33,908 nt of DNA from Gemmatimonadales bacterium (GCA_007695225.1 REED01000085.1:1-33908), one strand, 5' to 3'. Counted from the first letter of the stretch, positions 14,505 to 23,805 are shown. Notes: a model not told the origin generated them from the sequence alone. A program made the numbers and translations.

Positions 14505-16664
14505 TCAGCCGGCGCCCGCCTCCGCCACCGGGAGGTAGATCCTGAAGACGCTCCCCACGCCGGGCGTGCTTTCCAGGACAGCCTTTCCCCCACTCTGCGC
14601 CACCACACCGTAGACGGTGGCCAGCCCAAGGCCGGTGCCCTCGGCCTTTGTGGTGAAGAAAGGCTCGAAGACCCTTCCCTGGATCTCCCGGGGGATCCCC
14701 ATGCCATGGTCCCTCACCGAGAGTCGGACATAGCGCCCCGGGGGGAGATCCAGACGGTCCCGAGGGTTCTCCTGAAGCAGCGCCACATTCCGCGTCTGGA
14801 TCTCCACCGGCCCGGAGAGTTCCGTGGCGTCCCGGGCATTCAGGACCAGGTTCATCAGGATCTGCTCAAGCTGGCCCGGATCCGCCCGTATCAGCCATGG
14901 CTCCGGCTCCAGCTCCGTGGAGAGCTGGATCTTTTCCCCCACCAGACGGCCCAGGAAGGCCTCCATCTCCATTACGACGTGGTTCAGGTCCAGGACCTTG
15001 GGCTGGAGGACCTGCTTCCGACTGAAGGCCAGGAGCTGCCGGGTCAGGGAAGCCCCCCGAGAGGCCGCGTCCAGGACCTCGTCGACCCCCTCCCGATTCG
15101 GATCCTCCGAGGGAAGGTCCGAGCGGAGCAGATGGGCGGATCCGGTGATGACGGTGAGGAGGTTGTTGAAATCGTGGGCCACGCCCCCAGCCAGGCGTCC
15201 CACGGCTTCCATCTTCTGGGACTCCCGGATGCGCTCTTCCAGGATGCGCTGGGGCGTGACATCCTCGGCGATGACCTCGTAGACCAATTCGTCGGCTCCC
15301 AGGCGGATCACGTTCCCGCTCAAGCGAACCGTCAAAGGCGTCCCGTCCCTCTGGAGCCACTCCACCTCCAGGGGCCCCAGGGACTGGCCAGTCTCTTTGG
15401 TGGGCCTGAACCGCCGGACATCCTCCGGATCGAGGAAGAGGGACGGGACCGGGACCTTCAGGAGGTCATGGACCGAGTCGTATCCCAACATGGTGGCCAG
15501 TGCGGGGTTCACCTCCAGGAAGCGTCCTTCCGGTGTAGCCGCGTAGATACCAAACACGGCGTTCTCCATGACGGAGCGGTATCGGGCAAGGCTCCTGCGG
15601 TGCCGTGCCTCCGCCTCGCGTCGCGCCTGGAGAGTCCGGTTGAATTCCCCTGCGACCGCCACCACCTCCTCCGGCCCCTGGATCGAGATGGCCCCGCCGC
15701 CATCCTCCGCCGCTTGGCGGGACTCCCACATGAGACGGATCAGGGAGTTTGCGATCCGCCGATACATCAGGATGGCCAGGATGCCCACCATGGAGAGAAG
15801 GATCAACGCGAGACTGATCCTCTGGGCAGCGGTCTCCTGGACCGGTCCGTAGACCGCCGCCACGGGTACACCGGCCCAGACCCGCCAGGGAGCGCCGGGG
15901 ACGGCGGTGAAGGCCCAGACCCGGTCATCCCCCTCCGCCCCCACTGCCCGGGTGACCCCGCCCGCCCCCTCCAGGATCTCGGGGGGCAGCCCGCTGGTAG
16001 GGAGGGTACGCCCCACCCACATTTCAGCCTCCTCCGAGCGGGCCACCACGGTCCCATCCAGGTCGTCGATGGTGATCACCGTTCCCGGGGGGAGGACCGG
16101 ACTCGCCAGGAGTTCCTGGAAACGGACCAGGTCCACCGAGATGGCCACCACCCCGACCATGGCCCCTTCGGGGTCCCAGACGGGATGGGCCATGACCACA
16201 TTCCAGAGTCCGGAGAGAAGCCCCCGGTGCGGCTTTCCGACAGCAAAATCCCTGGTTTTGGTGACCTCCTGGAACCACTCGGTGTCCAGGGGCAGTTCGG
16301 GGATGTCGGGCCTGGCAGGAAGCCCGGAGCAGACGAGCCTCGCCTCCAGGTCGGTGACGAAGAGGTTGGTATATTCGGGGAAGAAGTCGTTCAGGTCCTC
16401 CAGCAGGGGATCGCACTGGGCCCCGAGCATGGATCGGACTTCGGGTCGATCCGAGAGCTCCAGGAGTAGGGCTTGGCCGTCATGGAGGAACTGGCCCACC
16501 GTGGCAGAGGTGACCTGGGCCAACCCCAGAAGGCTGGCCTCTGCCTGATTCTGACTCCGTTGGTTCTCGGAATAGATGGCAAAGCCCTCCAGGGCCGCCA
16601 ACGGGATCACGATGGCCAGAACCAGGGCGATAAGGTGGGTCCGGATCGACCAGTGATGTTTCAA
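14505..16664 (-). CDS. Hybrid-less sensor histidine kinase (dCache-PAS-HisKA-HATPase)
   Basis: A 719-residue membrane histidine kinase. TM1 is at about 11-31, a periplasmic Cache-type sensor at 32-282 and TM2 at 283-302. Then come a linker, a PAS domain (about 360-470: FGIYAATPEGRFLEVNPALATMLGY), HisKA with the phospho-acceptor His497 in VAHDFNNLLTVI, and an ATPase domain with NLVLNARDA (605-613), DHGMGI (652-657) and GTGLGL (676-681). There is no receiver domain and no response-regulator gene in the neighbourhood, so the partner is elsewhere. The start is TTG at 16664, with GGAG five bases upstream. It is the last gene of a (-) run after a histidine-phosphatase lipoprotein (70-bp gap) and converges with the TspO gene. 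Confidence 0.93.
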   Translation of the reverse strand: MKHHWSIRTHLIALVLAIVIPLAALEGFAIYSENQRSQNQAEASLLGLAQVTSATVGQFLHDGQALLLELSDRPEVRSMLGAQCDPLLEDLNDFFPEYTNLFVTDLEARLVCSGLPARPDIPELPLDTEWFQEVTKTRDFAVGKPHRGLLSGLWNVVMAHPVWDPEGAMVGVVAISVDLVRFQELLASPVLPPGTVITIDDLDGTVVARSEEAEMWVGRTLPTSGLPPEILEGAGGVTRAVGAEGDDRVWAFTAVPGAPWRVWAGVPVAAVYGPVQETAAQRISLALILLSMVGILAILMYRRIANSLIRLMWESRQAAEDGGGAISIQGPEEVVAVAGEFNRTLQARREAEARHRRSLARYRSVMENAVFGIYAATPEGRFLEVNPALATMLGYDSVHDLLKVPVPSLFLDPEDVRRFRPTKETGQSLGPLEVEWLQRDGTPLTVRLSGNVIRLGADELVYEVIAEDVTPQRILEERIRESQKMEAVGRLAGGVAHDFNNLLTVITGSAHLLRSDLPSEDPNREGVDEVLDAASRGASLTRQLLAFSRKQVLQPKVLDLNHVVMEMEAFLGRLVGEKIQLSTELEPEPWLIRADPGQLEQILMNLVLNARDATELSGPVEIQTRNVALLQENPRDRLDLPPGRYVRLSVRDHGMGIPREIQGRVFEPFFTTKAEGTGLGLATVYGVVAQSGGKAVLESTPGVGSVFRIYLPVAEAGAG

Positions 16665-16734
16665 ACGGACTCCGGTTGGGACGGTTCCGGGGGGTTCTCA
16701 GGCCAAGGGGTGGCGCCCACCAGACATCACCGCT

Positions 16735-17337
16735 TCAGGGCCGGTTCACATTGGGACCGTAGCGGAGAAGCAGGGTTCCCATCGAGCCATCCGTCCCGGG
16801 GGTCAGGACGTAGAGCCGGTCGTACTCCCAGGCCTCGACGATGGGGCCATGGGTCTCGCCTCCCAGGGCCCGGACCAGGTCCGGAGTGGTGTTGCTGTGA
16901 CCCACCACCAGGTGGCTTCCTGGTTGAGCGATGAGCTCCCGAGCCAGGCCGTCCAGGTCACTGGAATCATAGAACTCCACCTCCAGGCCCAGGGCTTCAG
17001 CCAGGGGGCCGGCGGTCTCGAGGGTCCGCCGGGTCCGGGTGGAGTAGATCCGATGGATCGGGGCATCCCCGAGGAGGCGAGCAAGCGCCTGGGCCCGCTC
17101 CACCCCCGTGGAGGTGAGCCCAGGATCGTCCGCCGGTTCCGGGGCCCGCTCCGCGTGACGCACGAGAAGGATGGCGGAGGCGCGGGAACGGGGAGGAAGA
17201 AGGGCCTCCTCCGTCGGGGCGGCGGGCCAATCGACGCCTGCAGGGCCTCCCCCGGCCGGTGCGGGGGCGGGAGCACCCGAGCCGCCGCAGGCCGTGGGGA
17301 GGAGCAGGAAGGGAAGGAGGAGGAGAATCCGTATCAT
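16735..17337 (-). CDS. Putative lipoprotein histidine phosphatase (SixA/PGAM superfamily)
   Basis: A 200-residue histidine phosphatase. The phosphorylated His61 lies in LLVRHAER, the second catalytic His147 in LVVGHSNT, and supporting Arg residues in STRTRRTLETA, as in SixA and phosphoglycerate-mutase-like enzymes. The N-terminus is a lipoprotein signal with Cys17 in LLPTACGG (Pro at -3 is unusual for a lipobox), followed by an Ala/Pro/Gly-rich linker. The product is therefore probably periplasmic or membrane-tethered, which argues against direct dephosphorylation of the cytoplasmic kinase encoded next. The substrate is unknown. ATG at 17337 is preferred over an in-frame TTG at 17352; neither has a convincing ribosome site. 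Confidence 0.85.
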   Translation of the reverse strand: MIRILLLLPFLLLPTACGGSGAPAPAPAGGGPAGVDWPAAPTEEALLPPRSRASAILLVRHAERAPEPADDPGLTSTGVERAQALARLLGDAPIHRIYSTRTRRTLETAGPLAEALGLEVEFYDSSDLDGLARELIAQPGSHLVVGHSNTTPDLVRALGGETHGPIVEAWEYDRLYVLTPGTDGSMGTLLLRYGPNVNRP

Positions 17338-17386
17338 CCCCCACGCTACCAAGGATGAAGGGTCTCGTCAAAGGAGGGACCGCTGG

Positions 17387-18145
17387 TTAGAACACCACGC
17401 CCAGCCCAACCCTTAGAACCGTGTCCGCGTCATCCTCGAAGATCCGGAAGAAGCCACCCCGGGCATAGAGGCGACCCAGTTGCAGGGTGGCGTCGGCATC
17501 CACGAAGAAATCTGTGGTGGAGTCGGTGCGGCCGAAGGTGCCGCTCCCGACGCTGGCACTTCCATCGTGACGGGTGTGCTGAAACCCCGCCCGAGCCGAG
17601 GGGATGAAGGTGGTCGTGCCACCCGACCCGAACCGGGATCCCACGCCGATTCCCGCCGGAACGGTGATGCGGGAGTAATCCAGATCCACTCCGGCCACGG
17701 AACCGCTCCAGTAGTCATACCCCAACCCCACCACCGGGCAGACGCTGAGCCCCGACCGTCCCAGGTCCAGAGCGAAATTCACCCCGGCGGAGGTGAGATT
17801 GTCATCGGTGTCATCCAGGTCGATGGCCCCGAGTCGGGCGCCCATGGAGCCTCGATTCGGAAGGTTCGCCTGGGAATTCACGCCGTAGGCGGTGGCTCCA
17901 TCGGAGAAGGCCATGTCGCCGCCCACGGTGAACTGTCCCGTCATGGCAGGACTCCCTACACAGGCCTGGGCCGCGGCCATCCCGGGAAGGAGGAGGAAAG
18001 CGGAAAGGGCTGCTGCCCCCACCCCACTCCGAAGGCCAGCCCGGAGCAGGGACGGCCGGGACGTGCCGCAGGGGCCGGCGGACGTGGAGGAAGGAGTACC
18101 ACAGGCACGGGGAAACGGGGCTTCATGAAGATCTCTGCGTTCCAT
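17387..18145 (-). CDS. Outer-membrane beta-barrel protein (small porin/OmpA-like barrel type)
   Basis: A 252-residue exported protein with an Arg-rich start, a hydrophobic segment (about 43-58) and an AAAQA cleavage site near 62. The remainder alternates polar and hydrophobic residues in strands (VGLGYDYWSGSV, FIPSARAGFQHTRHD, ARGGFFRIFED) and ends in Phe, the outer-membrane insertion signal. No specific function is recognised. The N-region before the signal core is unusually long (about 40 residues), so the true start may be downstream of ATG 18145, although GAGAGAGAC precedes that ATG. It leads the (-) run to the phosphatase (49-bp gap) and kinase. Confidence 0.75.
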   Translation of the reverse strand: MERRDLHEAPFPRACGTPSSTSAGPCGTSRPSLLRAGLRSGVGAAALSAFLLLPGMAAAQACVGSPAMTGQFTVGGDMAFSDGATAYGVNSQANLPNRGSMGARLGAIDLDDTDDNLTSAGVNFALDLGRSGLSVCPVVGLGYDYWSGSVAGVDLDYSRITVPAGIGVGSRFGSGGTTTFIPSARAGFQHTRHDGSASVGSGTFGRTDSTTDFFVDADATLQLGRLYARGGFFRIFEDDADTVLRVGLGVVF

Positions 18146-18553
18146 GTCTCTCTCTCGTGTTCAAGGGGGCGGACCATACGGACCATGCGGGCCCGCTGCC
18201 GCGGCGGCTCCACTCACATGGATGCCGCTGGCCCATCATAAGGAGCAACGCTCGGGCCACCCCATCGCAAAGCTGGTAATCGCCATCCTATTTCGTTATA
18301 TGACATCGTGTTATGTCGCCACCTCCGAGACCCCCGCAGTCTCCTTCTTCCCCCTGCCGCTTCTCAGCAAGGGCAACAATTGCACGGCTCGACCCCCTGG
18401 ATCTCCATTTGGAAATGCTCGATGCGAGCGTCGTAGGCGTGTGTTCGCCCCTCTTCGAGGAGTGAACCCGGAACCAGGCCTCGGAACATGGGCATGACAG
18501 TGGCATAAGCTTTCCCTACGCAGGGATTTGTACATTTCAGTCCAGGAGGCATC
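18146..18553. other. Divergent intergenic region, 408 bp
   Basis: It separates the outer-membrane barrel gene (-) from the His-rich gene (+). It has the least GC-rich stretch nearby (about 18290-18320), holding GACAT-N6-ATGTC at about 18301-18316, a weak candidate operator, and the direct repeat cggaccata/cggaccatg near 18169. A possible plus-strand promoter is ATGACA (18493-18498) with TACGCA 17 bp on, but it is weak. No gene is seen. Confidence 0.4.
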
Positions 18554-18913
18554 ATGGCAACCACGCATGCAGGGCCCCACCCCCACGAGCACGGACCGGA
18601 CTGTGGTCACACCGGAATCCGTCACGATGGACATGTGGACTACCTTCATGACGGCCACCTTCACCACCCGGGCCCCGACGGCAAGGTGGAGGAACACAAG
18701 ATCCCCGTCTCCGAAAAGAATCCGGCGGAACACGCCCCCATCGCCGATGGCGGGACCCACGACAGCGATCATGTGCATGGACCGGGGTGTGGGCATGAGG
18801 CCGTTCCCCACGGCGATCACGTCTGCTATCTGGTGGACGGGCGGCTCCACCACCCCCACGACGGCCATTGTGACGATCATGGGGCGGTAGATGTGGTGCA
18901 CGCTTCCGCCTGA
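18554..18913 (+). CDS. Histidine-rich two-repeat metal-binding protein
   Basis: A 119-residue soluble protein with about 25 His (one in five residues) and four Cys. It consists of two related units: EHGPDCGHTGIRHDGHVDYL then HDGHLHHP, and VHGPGCGHEAVPHGDHVCYL then VDGRLHHPHDGH, joined by a charged spacer (KVEEHKIPVSEKNPAEH). No signal peptide or membrane segment is seen, so it is probably cytosolic. Such composition suggests binding or buffering of Zn, Ni, Co or Cu ions. The convergent neighbour is a Zn/Cd-type efflux ATPase, supporting a metal role, but no named family is claimed. The start is certain: AGGAGG lies seven bases before the ATG. A terminator follows. Confidence 0.85.
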   Translation: MATTHAGPHPHEHGPDCGHTGIRHDGHVDYLHDGHLHHPGPDGKVEEHKIPVSEKNPAEHAPIADGGTHDSDHVHGPGCGHEAVPHGDHVCYLVDGRLHHPHDGHCDDHGAVDVVHASA

Positions 18914-18930
18914 GGAGATGGGGGTACAGG

Positions 18931-18966
18931 AAAGGGGCGATTCCAACAGGGAAGCGCCCCTTTTTC
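18931..18966 (+). terminator. Intrinsic terminator of the His-rich gene
   Basis: The stem AAAGGGGCG (18931-18939) pairs with CGCCCCTTT (18955-18963) around a 15-nt loop and continues into TTTTTCTTT. It lies 18 bp after the stop and 48 bp before the end of the convergent ATPase gene. Confidence 0.85.
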
Positions 18967-19013
18967 TTTCCCGCAGGCACTCCGGTTCCGGGAGGTCCTC
19001 AGGCCGGTCGAGG

Positions 19014-21293
19014 CTAGTGTGGTGAACCGGTGGACGCGGGGGGAAGATCCCCTCCCCAGCGGAGGAGCCGCATCCCATAGAGGGTGACCAGGAGGGTGGC
19101 GCCCACGTCCGCCAGCACCGCCATCCACATCGTCCCGTGTCCGGCGAGGATGAGGAGAAGAAAGACCAGCTTGATCCCGATGGCGAAGGCCACATTGGCC
19201 CTCACCGTCCGCATGGTGGCTTTCGCCAGCCGGATGGCCCGGGGAAGGAGCCGGAGATCCGCCCCCATGAGGGTGACCGCCGCCGCCTCCCGAGCCTGAT
19301 CGGTGCCGCCAAGGTCTCCACCTACGGCGATTCCCACATCGGCGCCCGCCAGGGCGGGTGCGTCGTTGATGCCGTCCCCCACCATGGCTACCGGTCCGAA
19401 CCGGGCGCGCAGCTCCTCCATCGCTCGCACCTTGTCGGCGGGAAGGAGTTCGGCTCGGATGTCCTCGATTCCCACCTTCTCCCCCAAGACACGGGCCGCA
19501 CCCGCCGAATCCCCGGACAGGAGGACGGTTGGGATTCCCATCTTCCGGAACTCCTGCACCGCCTCGCGGGCCGTTTCCCTGGGCACGTCCGTGAGGGTGA
19601 TGGTTCCGAGGAAGCGCCCGTCCATCTCTACGACCACAGAGGTGCGCCCCTCCCGGGCGTCCTCCTCCACGCCCCGCCGGTGGCGGCCTTCCCGGGGGAG
19701 GTAGAGGTCGAGATGCCGCTGGCTTCCCACGGTGATGGGCCGTCCCTCCATGGATGCGGTGATCCCCCGTCCCGTGAGGGCCTGGTGTCCGGTGGCCACG
19801 GGGATTCGTTGCTCAAGGAGGCGCTTCCGGGCCGCCATGGTCACCGCCCGCCCGATGGGATGCTCGCTCTTCTCCTCCACCGCAGCCGCCAGGGCCAGGA
19901 GCTCATCGCAGGGATCACACGGCTGCATGGAGGCCCCCTCCTCCGGTTCCGGGCAGGACACGGAGCGGATCCCCACGACGGTGAGGGCGCCCTCGGTGAG
20001 GGTCCCGGTCTTGTCGAAGGCGACGGCCTTCACCCGGGCCAATGCCTCCATGTGGGCGCCTCCCTTCACCAGCACACCGGAGCGGGCGGCGTTGGTGATG
20101 GCGCTCACCACACTGGCGGGGACGCTGATGACCAGCGCACAGGGGCAGGCCACCACCAGGAGCGCCAGGGCCCGGTAGAACCAGCCGAAGGTTTCGGCGT
20201 CCGGGTTCCAGAAGGGAGCGCCGAAGACGAGGGGAGGGACCACCGCGACCACGACCGCCAGGGCCACCACGGCAGGGGTATAGATCCGAGCGAAGCGGTC
20301 GATGAATCGCTCCACCGGCGCCCGCTGACTCTGGGCCTCCTCCACCATCCGGATCATCCGGTGGAGGGTGGTTTCCGAGGCGGGGCGGGTGACCCGAACC
20401 TCCAGGACCCCTTCTCCATTGATGGAGCCTGCCAGGACGGAGGACCCCTCACCCTTCTCCAGCGGCACGGATTCTCCAGTGAGCGCAGCCTGGTCCACGG
20501 TAGAACGCCCGGTGAGCACGTGACCGTCCATGGGGATCCGCTCCCCCGGTCGAACCAGGATGGTGTCGCCCGGAACCAGCTCCTCCACCGGCAGTACGAC
20601 CTCCCTCTCCCCGTCCCCGTTCTCCAACCCCCGGCGGATCCTCGTGGCCACCTCGGGCGCGGTGGCCGCCAGACCGCGGATCGCCGACCGCGCCCGGCTG
20701 GCCGCATATCCCTCCAGGCTCTCCCCGATGGAAAAGAGCACCACGACCATCCCCGCCTCGACCCAGGCTCCGATGACCAGGGCTCCCAGCACCGCAATGG
20801 TGATGAGGGCCTGGATGTTGAACTCCCGGTTGATCCGGATCCCCCGCCATCCCGCCCGTACCACCGAAGCGCCGACCAGGGCGAGGGCCACCAGGGCGGG
20901 AAGCTCGATCCAGAGGGCGTCCCAGTGCAGGATCTCGTGGAAGATGAGCCCGGGGAGGAGGAGGACGGCTCCGATGAGGGCAGGCCAGGTCTCTCGATGC
21001 CGGGCCAGGTACTGGAGGAAGGAGGAAGGTCCCTCCTCCTCCGGGCTCGACGTAGGCCTGGAAGCCCGGTCCCCGTCGCCCCCCAGGGGGCGGGCCTCGT
21101 AGCCGAGTTCACGGATCCGGTTCATCACCGCTTCGGAACCCGCCTCTCCCTCCACCCGCAGCCGGGCAGAGGTGAAGTCAAGCTGGCAGTTCTCGACACC
21201 CGGCACTGACGACAGGCCCTTCTCCACCGAGCGGGCGCAGGAGGCACAGTGGAGCCCGGAGACATCGAAGTGCATTCGGGTGATCTGGCTCAT
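19014..21293 (-). CDS. zntA: P1B-type heavy-metal ATPase, Zn2+/Cd2+/Pb2+ class (ZntA-like)
   Basis: A 759-residue metal-exporting P-type ATPase of the inner membrane. An HMA domain with C16xxC19 (GLHCASC) is N-terminal. The transport site is C383PC385 (ACPCALVIS), the phosphorylated Asp is D427 in DKTGTLTEG, the P1B marker is SEHPIG, and the hinge is GDGINDAPALAGADVGIAVG. In the last helices K708 (GIKLVF) and D729 (LADVGAT) are 21 residues apart, the same spacing as the Lys and Asp that define Zn/Cd/Pb specificity in E. coli ZntA. This distinguishes it from copper CPx-ATPases. A Cys-containing insert (SCPEPEEGASMQPCDPCD) follows the phosphorylation region. ATG at 21293 has AGGA upstream. No MerR-type operator is recognised in the 223-bp upstream gap. 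Confidence 0.93.
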   Translation of the reverse strand: MSQITRMHFDVSGLHCASCARSVEKGLSSVPGVENCQLDFTSARLRVEGEAGSEAVMNRIRELGYEARPLGGDGDRASRPTSSPEEEGPSSFLQYLARHRETWPALIGAVLLLPGLIFHEILHWDALWIELPALVALALVGASVVRAGWRGIRINREFNIQALITIAVLGALVIGAWVEAGMVVVLFSIGESLEGYAASRARSAIRGLAATAPEVATRIRRGLENGDGEREVVLPVEELVPGDTILVRPGERIPMDGHVLTGRSTVDQAALTGESVPLEKGEGSSVLAGSINGEGVLEVRVTRPASETTLHRMIRMVEEAQSQRAPVERFIDRFARIYTPAVVALAVVVAVVPPLVFGAPFWNPDAETFGWFYRALALLVVACPCALVISVPASVVSAITNAARSGVLVKGGAHMEALARVKAVAFDKTGTLTEGALTVVGIRSVSCPEPEEGASMQPCDPCDELLALAAAVEEKSEHPIGRAVTMAARKRLLEQRIPVATGHQALTGRGITASMEGRPITVGSQRHLDLYLPREGRHRRGVEEDAREGRTSVVVEMDGRFLGTITLTDVPRETAREAVQEFRKMGIPTVLLSGDSAGAARVLGEKVGIEDIRAELLPADKVRAMEELRARFGPVAMVGDGINDAPALAGADVGIAVGGDLGGTDQAREAAAVTLMGADLRLLPRAIRLAKATMRTVRANVAFAIGIKLVFLLLILAGHGTMWMAVLADVGATLLVTLYGMRLLRWGGDLPPASTGSPH

Positions 21294-21516
21294 GCACGCA
21301 GTCCTGAAGAGAACGGTTGACGGCTGGTGGGCGGGTGCGCCCTGGCGGGCCTGGCGGGGGCGCTTTCGGGACTTTACCCCGTTCGGCGCCTGGGAGTGCC
21401 TGTTTCACAGGAGAGGACGCCGCGGAAGGGGGGAGCCACTGCCCCCTTGGGGAACCCCGCCTACTGGTCCTGCCCGCGGAGGGACGGGCGAAACGACCGG
21501 ATCCCCTGCGGGTCCC

Positions 21517-23721
21517 TCAGAGGGTGGCCCGCAGCGCCAGCCAGAGGCGACGGGGCTCGAGGATGTTGTTGTAGACGTTGCTGAACGCCGTCACCCCCGG
21601 GTCATTCCGGAGAGGGTAGGGACGGTACTCCACGAACTCCCGGTCCAGCAGATTCTCCACCGTGGCGTTCAGTTGGAACCGGTCACTGATGCGGTAGGCG
21701 GCACCCAGGTTGAAGAGGGTGTATCCCTGGAAGTCCCCCAGCGCCTCCGAGGCGCCCTGGGCACTCCCTCCCAGGTGGGGCTCGTGGAAGGAGTCGGGCC
21801 GGTGCCGGCTGCTCCTCACCTGGGCGCCAAGGGTGGTGGTGAGGAAAGAGGTGGCGTCCCATCCCATGCGGACGTTCAGCATGTGGGCAGGGACGCCGAA
21901 GAGGGGGTCCCCCTCCCGGATCCCCCGGACGTCGGAGGTGGTCACCTCGCTCCGGGTCCAGGTGTACTCCCCTCCCAGGGTCCACGCATCCGCCAGCCGG
22001 GCCCGGCCCGTGAGCTCCAGCCCCTGGAGAAGGGCCGTCCCCACGTTCGCCGTCTCGCCCCCGGTAGCCGCCACCGGGCGTTCGATCTTGTCCCGGAGAT
22101 CGGTGCGGAAGGCGGTAAGGGTGGACGAGATCCCCTCGATCCCATCGAAGGCCAGGGAGAGCTCGTAGTTGGTGCTGAACTCGGGGCAGAGGTCCGGGTT
22201 TCCGAACAGGGGGTCCCGGCCGTTGTTCCCGAAGCCGATGATCCCGTCCTCGAGCTGCTCCAGGGCCGGGGCGCGGTACCCCCGGGCCACCCCACCCTTC
22301 AGGGTCCACGCCTCGGAAATGTCCGTGACGGCGTAGGCCCGGGGGGAGAACTGTCCTCCGAAGCCGCTGTGATCGTCGTACCGGAGGCCGGCGGTGAGGC
22401 GGATGCGCTCGGCGGCCCGCCACTCGTTCTCGGCGAACATACCCACCTGGGAGGAGGTGAAGGTGCGATCCGGGATCCCGTCGGTGAGGGCGGCGTCCAG
22501 ATACTCGGCCCCCACCGTGAGGGTGTGCGCGGAGAGGAACGCGGTCTAGCGGGTGTCCACCGAAAGGGTGCGGGACTCCAGGGTCCTGGGAAGTCCGCGA
22601 CGCCCCGACTCCTCGGTGGCCGCCGCCGCCGGGATGGTGCGCCCCGTGGTCTCGGTGCGGTTCCGGGAAAGGGAGGTCTGGAGAAGCCCTCGCTGGAACC
22701 GGGCCCGGTGTCCCAGGAAGAGCTGGTCCCGGTGGAAACCCAACTCCTGGTCGTACCCCTGGAGGCGATCCGGGAAGGACGAGGTCCCCGGCTCCGCCGA
22801 CCGGTTGATCTGCCCCAGCTGCCCCATGGAGTTGTCGTAGCTCTGGCGGGTCGCATCCGCCCCGGCGTAGACCTCGTGGCTCCCGAAGGGTGTCCAGGTG
22901 ATCCGGGCCCCGCCCGTTTCCACCGTCCCCCGGGTGGGGAGCTGACCCATGGTCCGCTGCCGGTCCACGCTGGTGTCCTGGCCCGGGAACTCCAGTTTGG
23001 TGGCCCTGCGGTCGAACCTACGCCCCTGGAGCTGGAGGTGGACCCGGTCTCCGGCCAGCGGACCCGCCGCATAGGCCTCCAGGGCACGGGATCCGCCGTA
23101 GTCCCGATTCTCCTGCACCGTCCCTTCCACCGCGACATCGGTCCGCCACGCGTCGCCGGGCCGACGGGTGATGATGTTCACCACCCCTCCCAGCGCGTCG
23201 GAGCCATACAGGCTCGACATGGGTCCCCGGATCACCTCGATCCGCTCGATGGCCGCCACCGGGGGGAGGAAGGCGGCAGCCGCGTCGTTGAAGGCGTTGG
23301 GAGCCACCGTTCCCGGGACGTTCTGACGACGTCCGTCGATGAGGACCAGGGTGTAGTCGGAGGGAAGTCCCCGAAGGCTGATGGTCCGGTTCCCGGTCTT
23401 GTTGCTCCGAGCGTCGGTGCCGTCGATGTCCACCCCCGGGATCTCCTGCACGGCCTCGGAGAGGTTCCGGATCCGGCCCTGGAGGAGCCGATCCCGGCCC
23501 ACCAGGGAAACGGAGGCCGGAGCATAGCGGAGCGCTTGCTCGAAGCCGGCGGCGGAGACCACCACACCCTCCACCGCGACGATCGCGGTGGAATCCGAAG
23601 CCAGAGCCTCCTGGGTCCCCTGGATCCCGTGGAGCCCCTGCGGGGGCAGTAGGGCAAGCAGGAGGAGTCCGAGGGCGACCGGGACGATCGACGGGGAGGG
23701 GGAGACGCAGCGAGGGCGCAT
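21517..23721 (-). pseudogene. CirA/FepA-like TonB-dependent receptor interrupted by an in-frame TAG
   Basis: The reading frame of 735 codons encodes a TonB-dependent outer-membrane receptor. It has a signal peptide, a plug domain with IPGVDIDGTDARSNKTGNRT, LRGLPSDYTLVLIDGRRQN and IERIEVIRGPMSSLYGSDAL, close in pattern to E. coli CirA/FepA catecholate-siderophore receptors, then a 22-strand-type barrel ending NILEPRRLWLALRATL. Codon 392 (22548-22546) is TAG, and the frame continues unchanged on both sides (LSVDTR*TAFLSAHTLTVGAEY), so a single substitution, for instance from CAG or TGG, explains the break. The product would end mid-barrel and be non-functional unless the stop is suppressed or is a sequencing error. 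A Fur-type operator and promoter lie upstream, so iron control is likely. Confidence 0.85.
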
Positions 23722-23751
23722 GGGGAGAGGTGCTGGCGTGCTGGGAGAGGA

Positions 23752-23766
23752 TGAGAACCATTCTCA
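23752..23766. promoter_or_regulatory. Fur-box-like operator of the TonB-dependent receptor
   Basis: TGAGAACCATTCTCA is a perfect 6-3-6 palindrome and matches 12 of 14 defined positions of the 7-1-7 Fur consensus TGATAATNATTATCA. It lies 30 bp upstream of the receptor ATG, just downstream of the -10 of the predicted promoter, where repressor binding would block transcription when iron is plentiful. Confidence 0.8.
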
Positions 23767-23776
23767 ATTACATCCC

Positions 23777-23805
23777 AAGATGACGTGCCTCCTCGTCAGT
23801 GTCAA
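23777..23805 (-). promoter_or_regulatory. Promoter of the TonB-dependent receptor
   Basis: On the minus strand a perfect TTGACA (23805-23800) is followed after 17 bp by CATCTT (23782-23777), a three-of-six match to TATAAT. Predicted transcription begins near 23770, immediately ahead of the Fur-box-like palindrome. Confidence 0.6.

Noticed and set aside
18295..18316. ArsR/Zur-type operator at GACAT-N6-ATGTC
   Set aside because: Arms of only five bases and no match to a full consensus; kept only as a remark in the intergenic entry.
21294..21516. Possible riboswitch (cobalamin or metal type) upstream of the metal ATPase
   Set aside because: CAGTGGC-like and GC-rich hairpin pieces are present, but the ordered conserved boxes of known classes are not.
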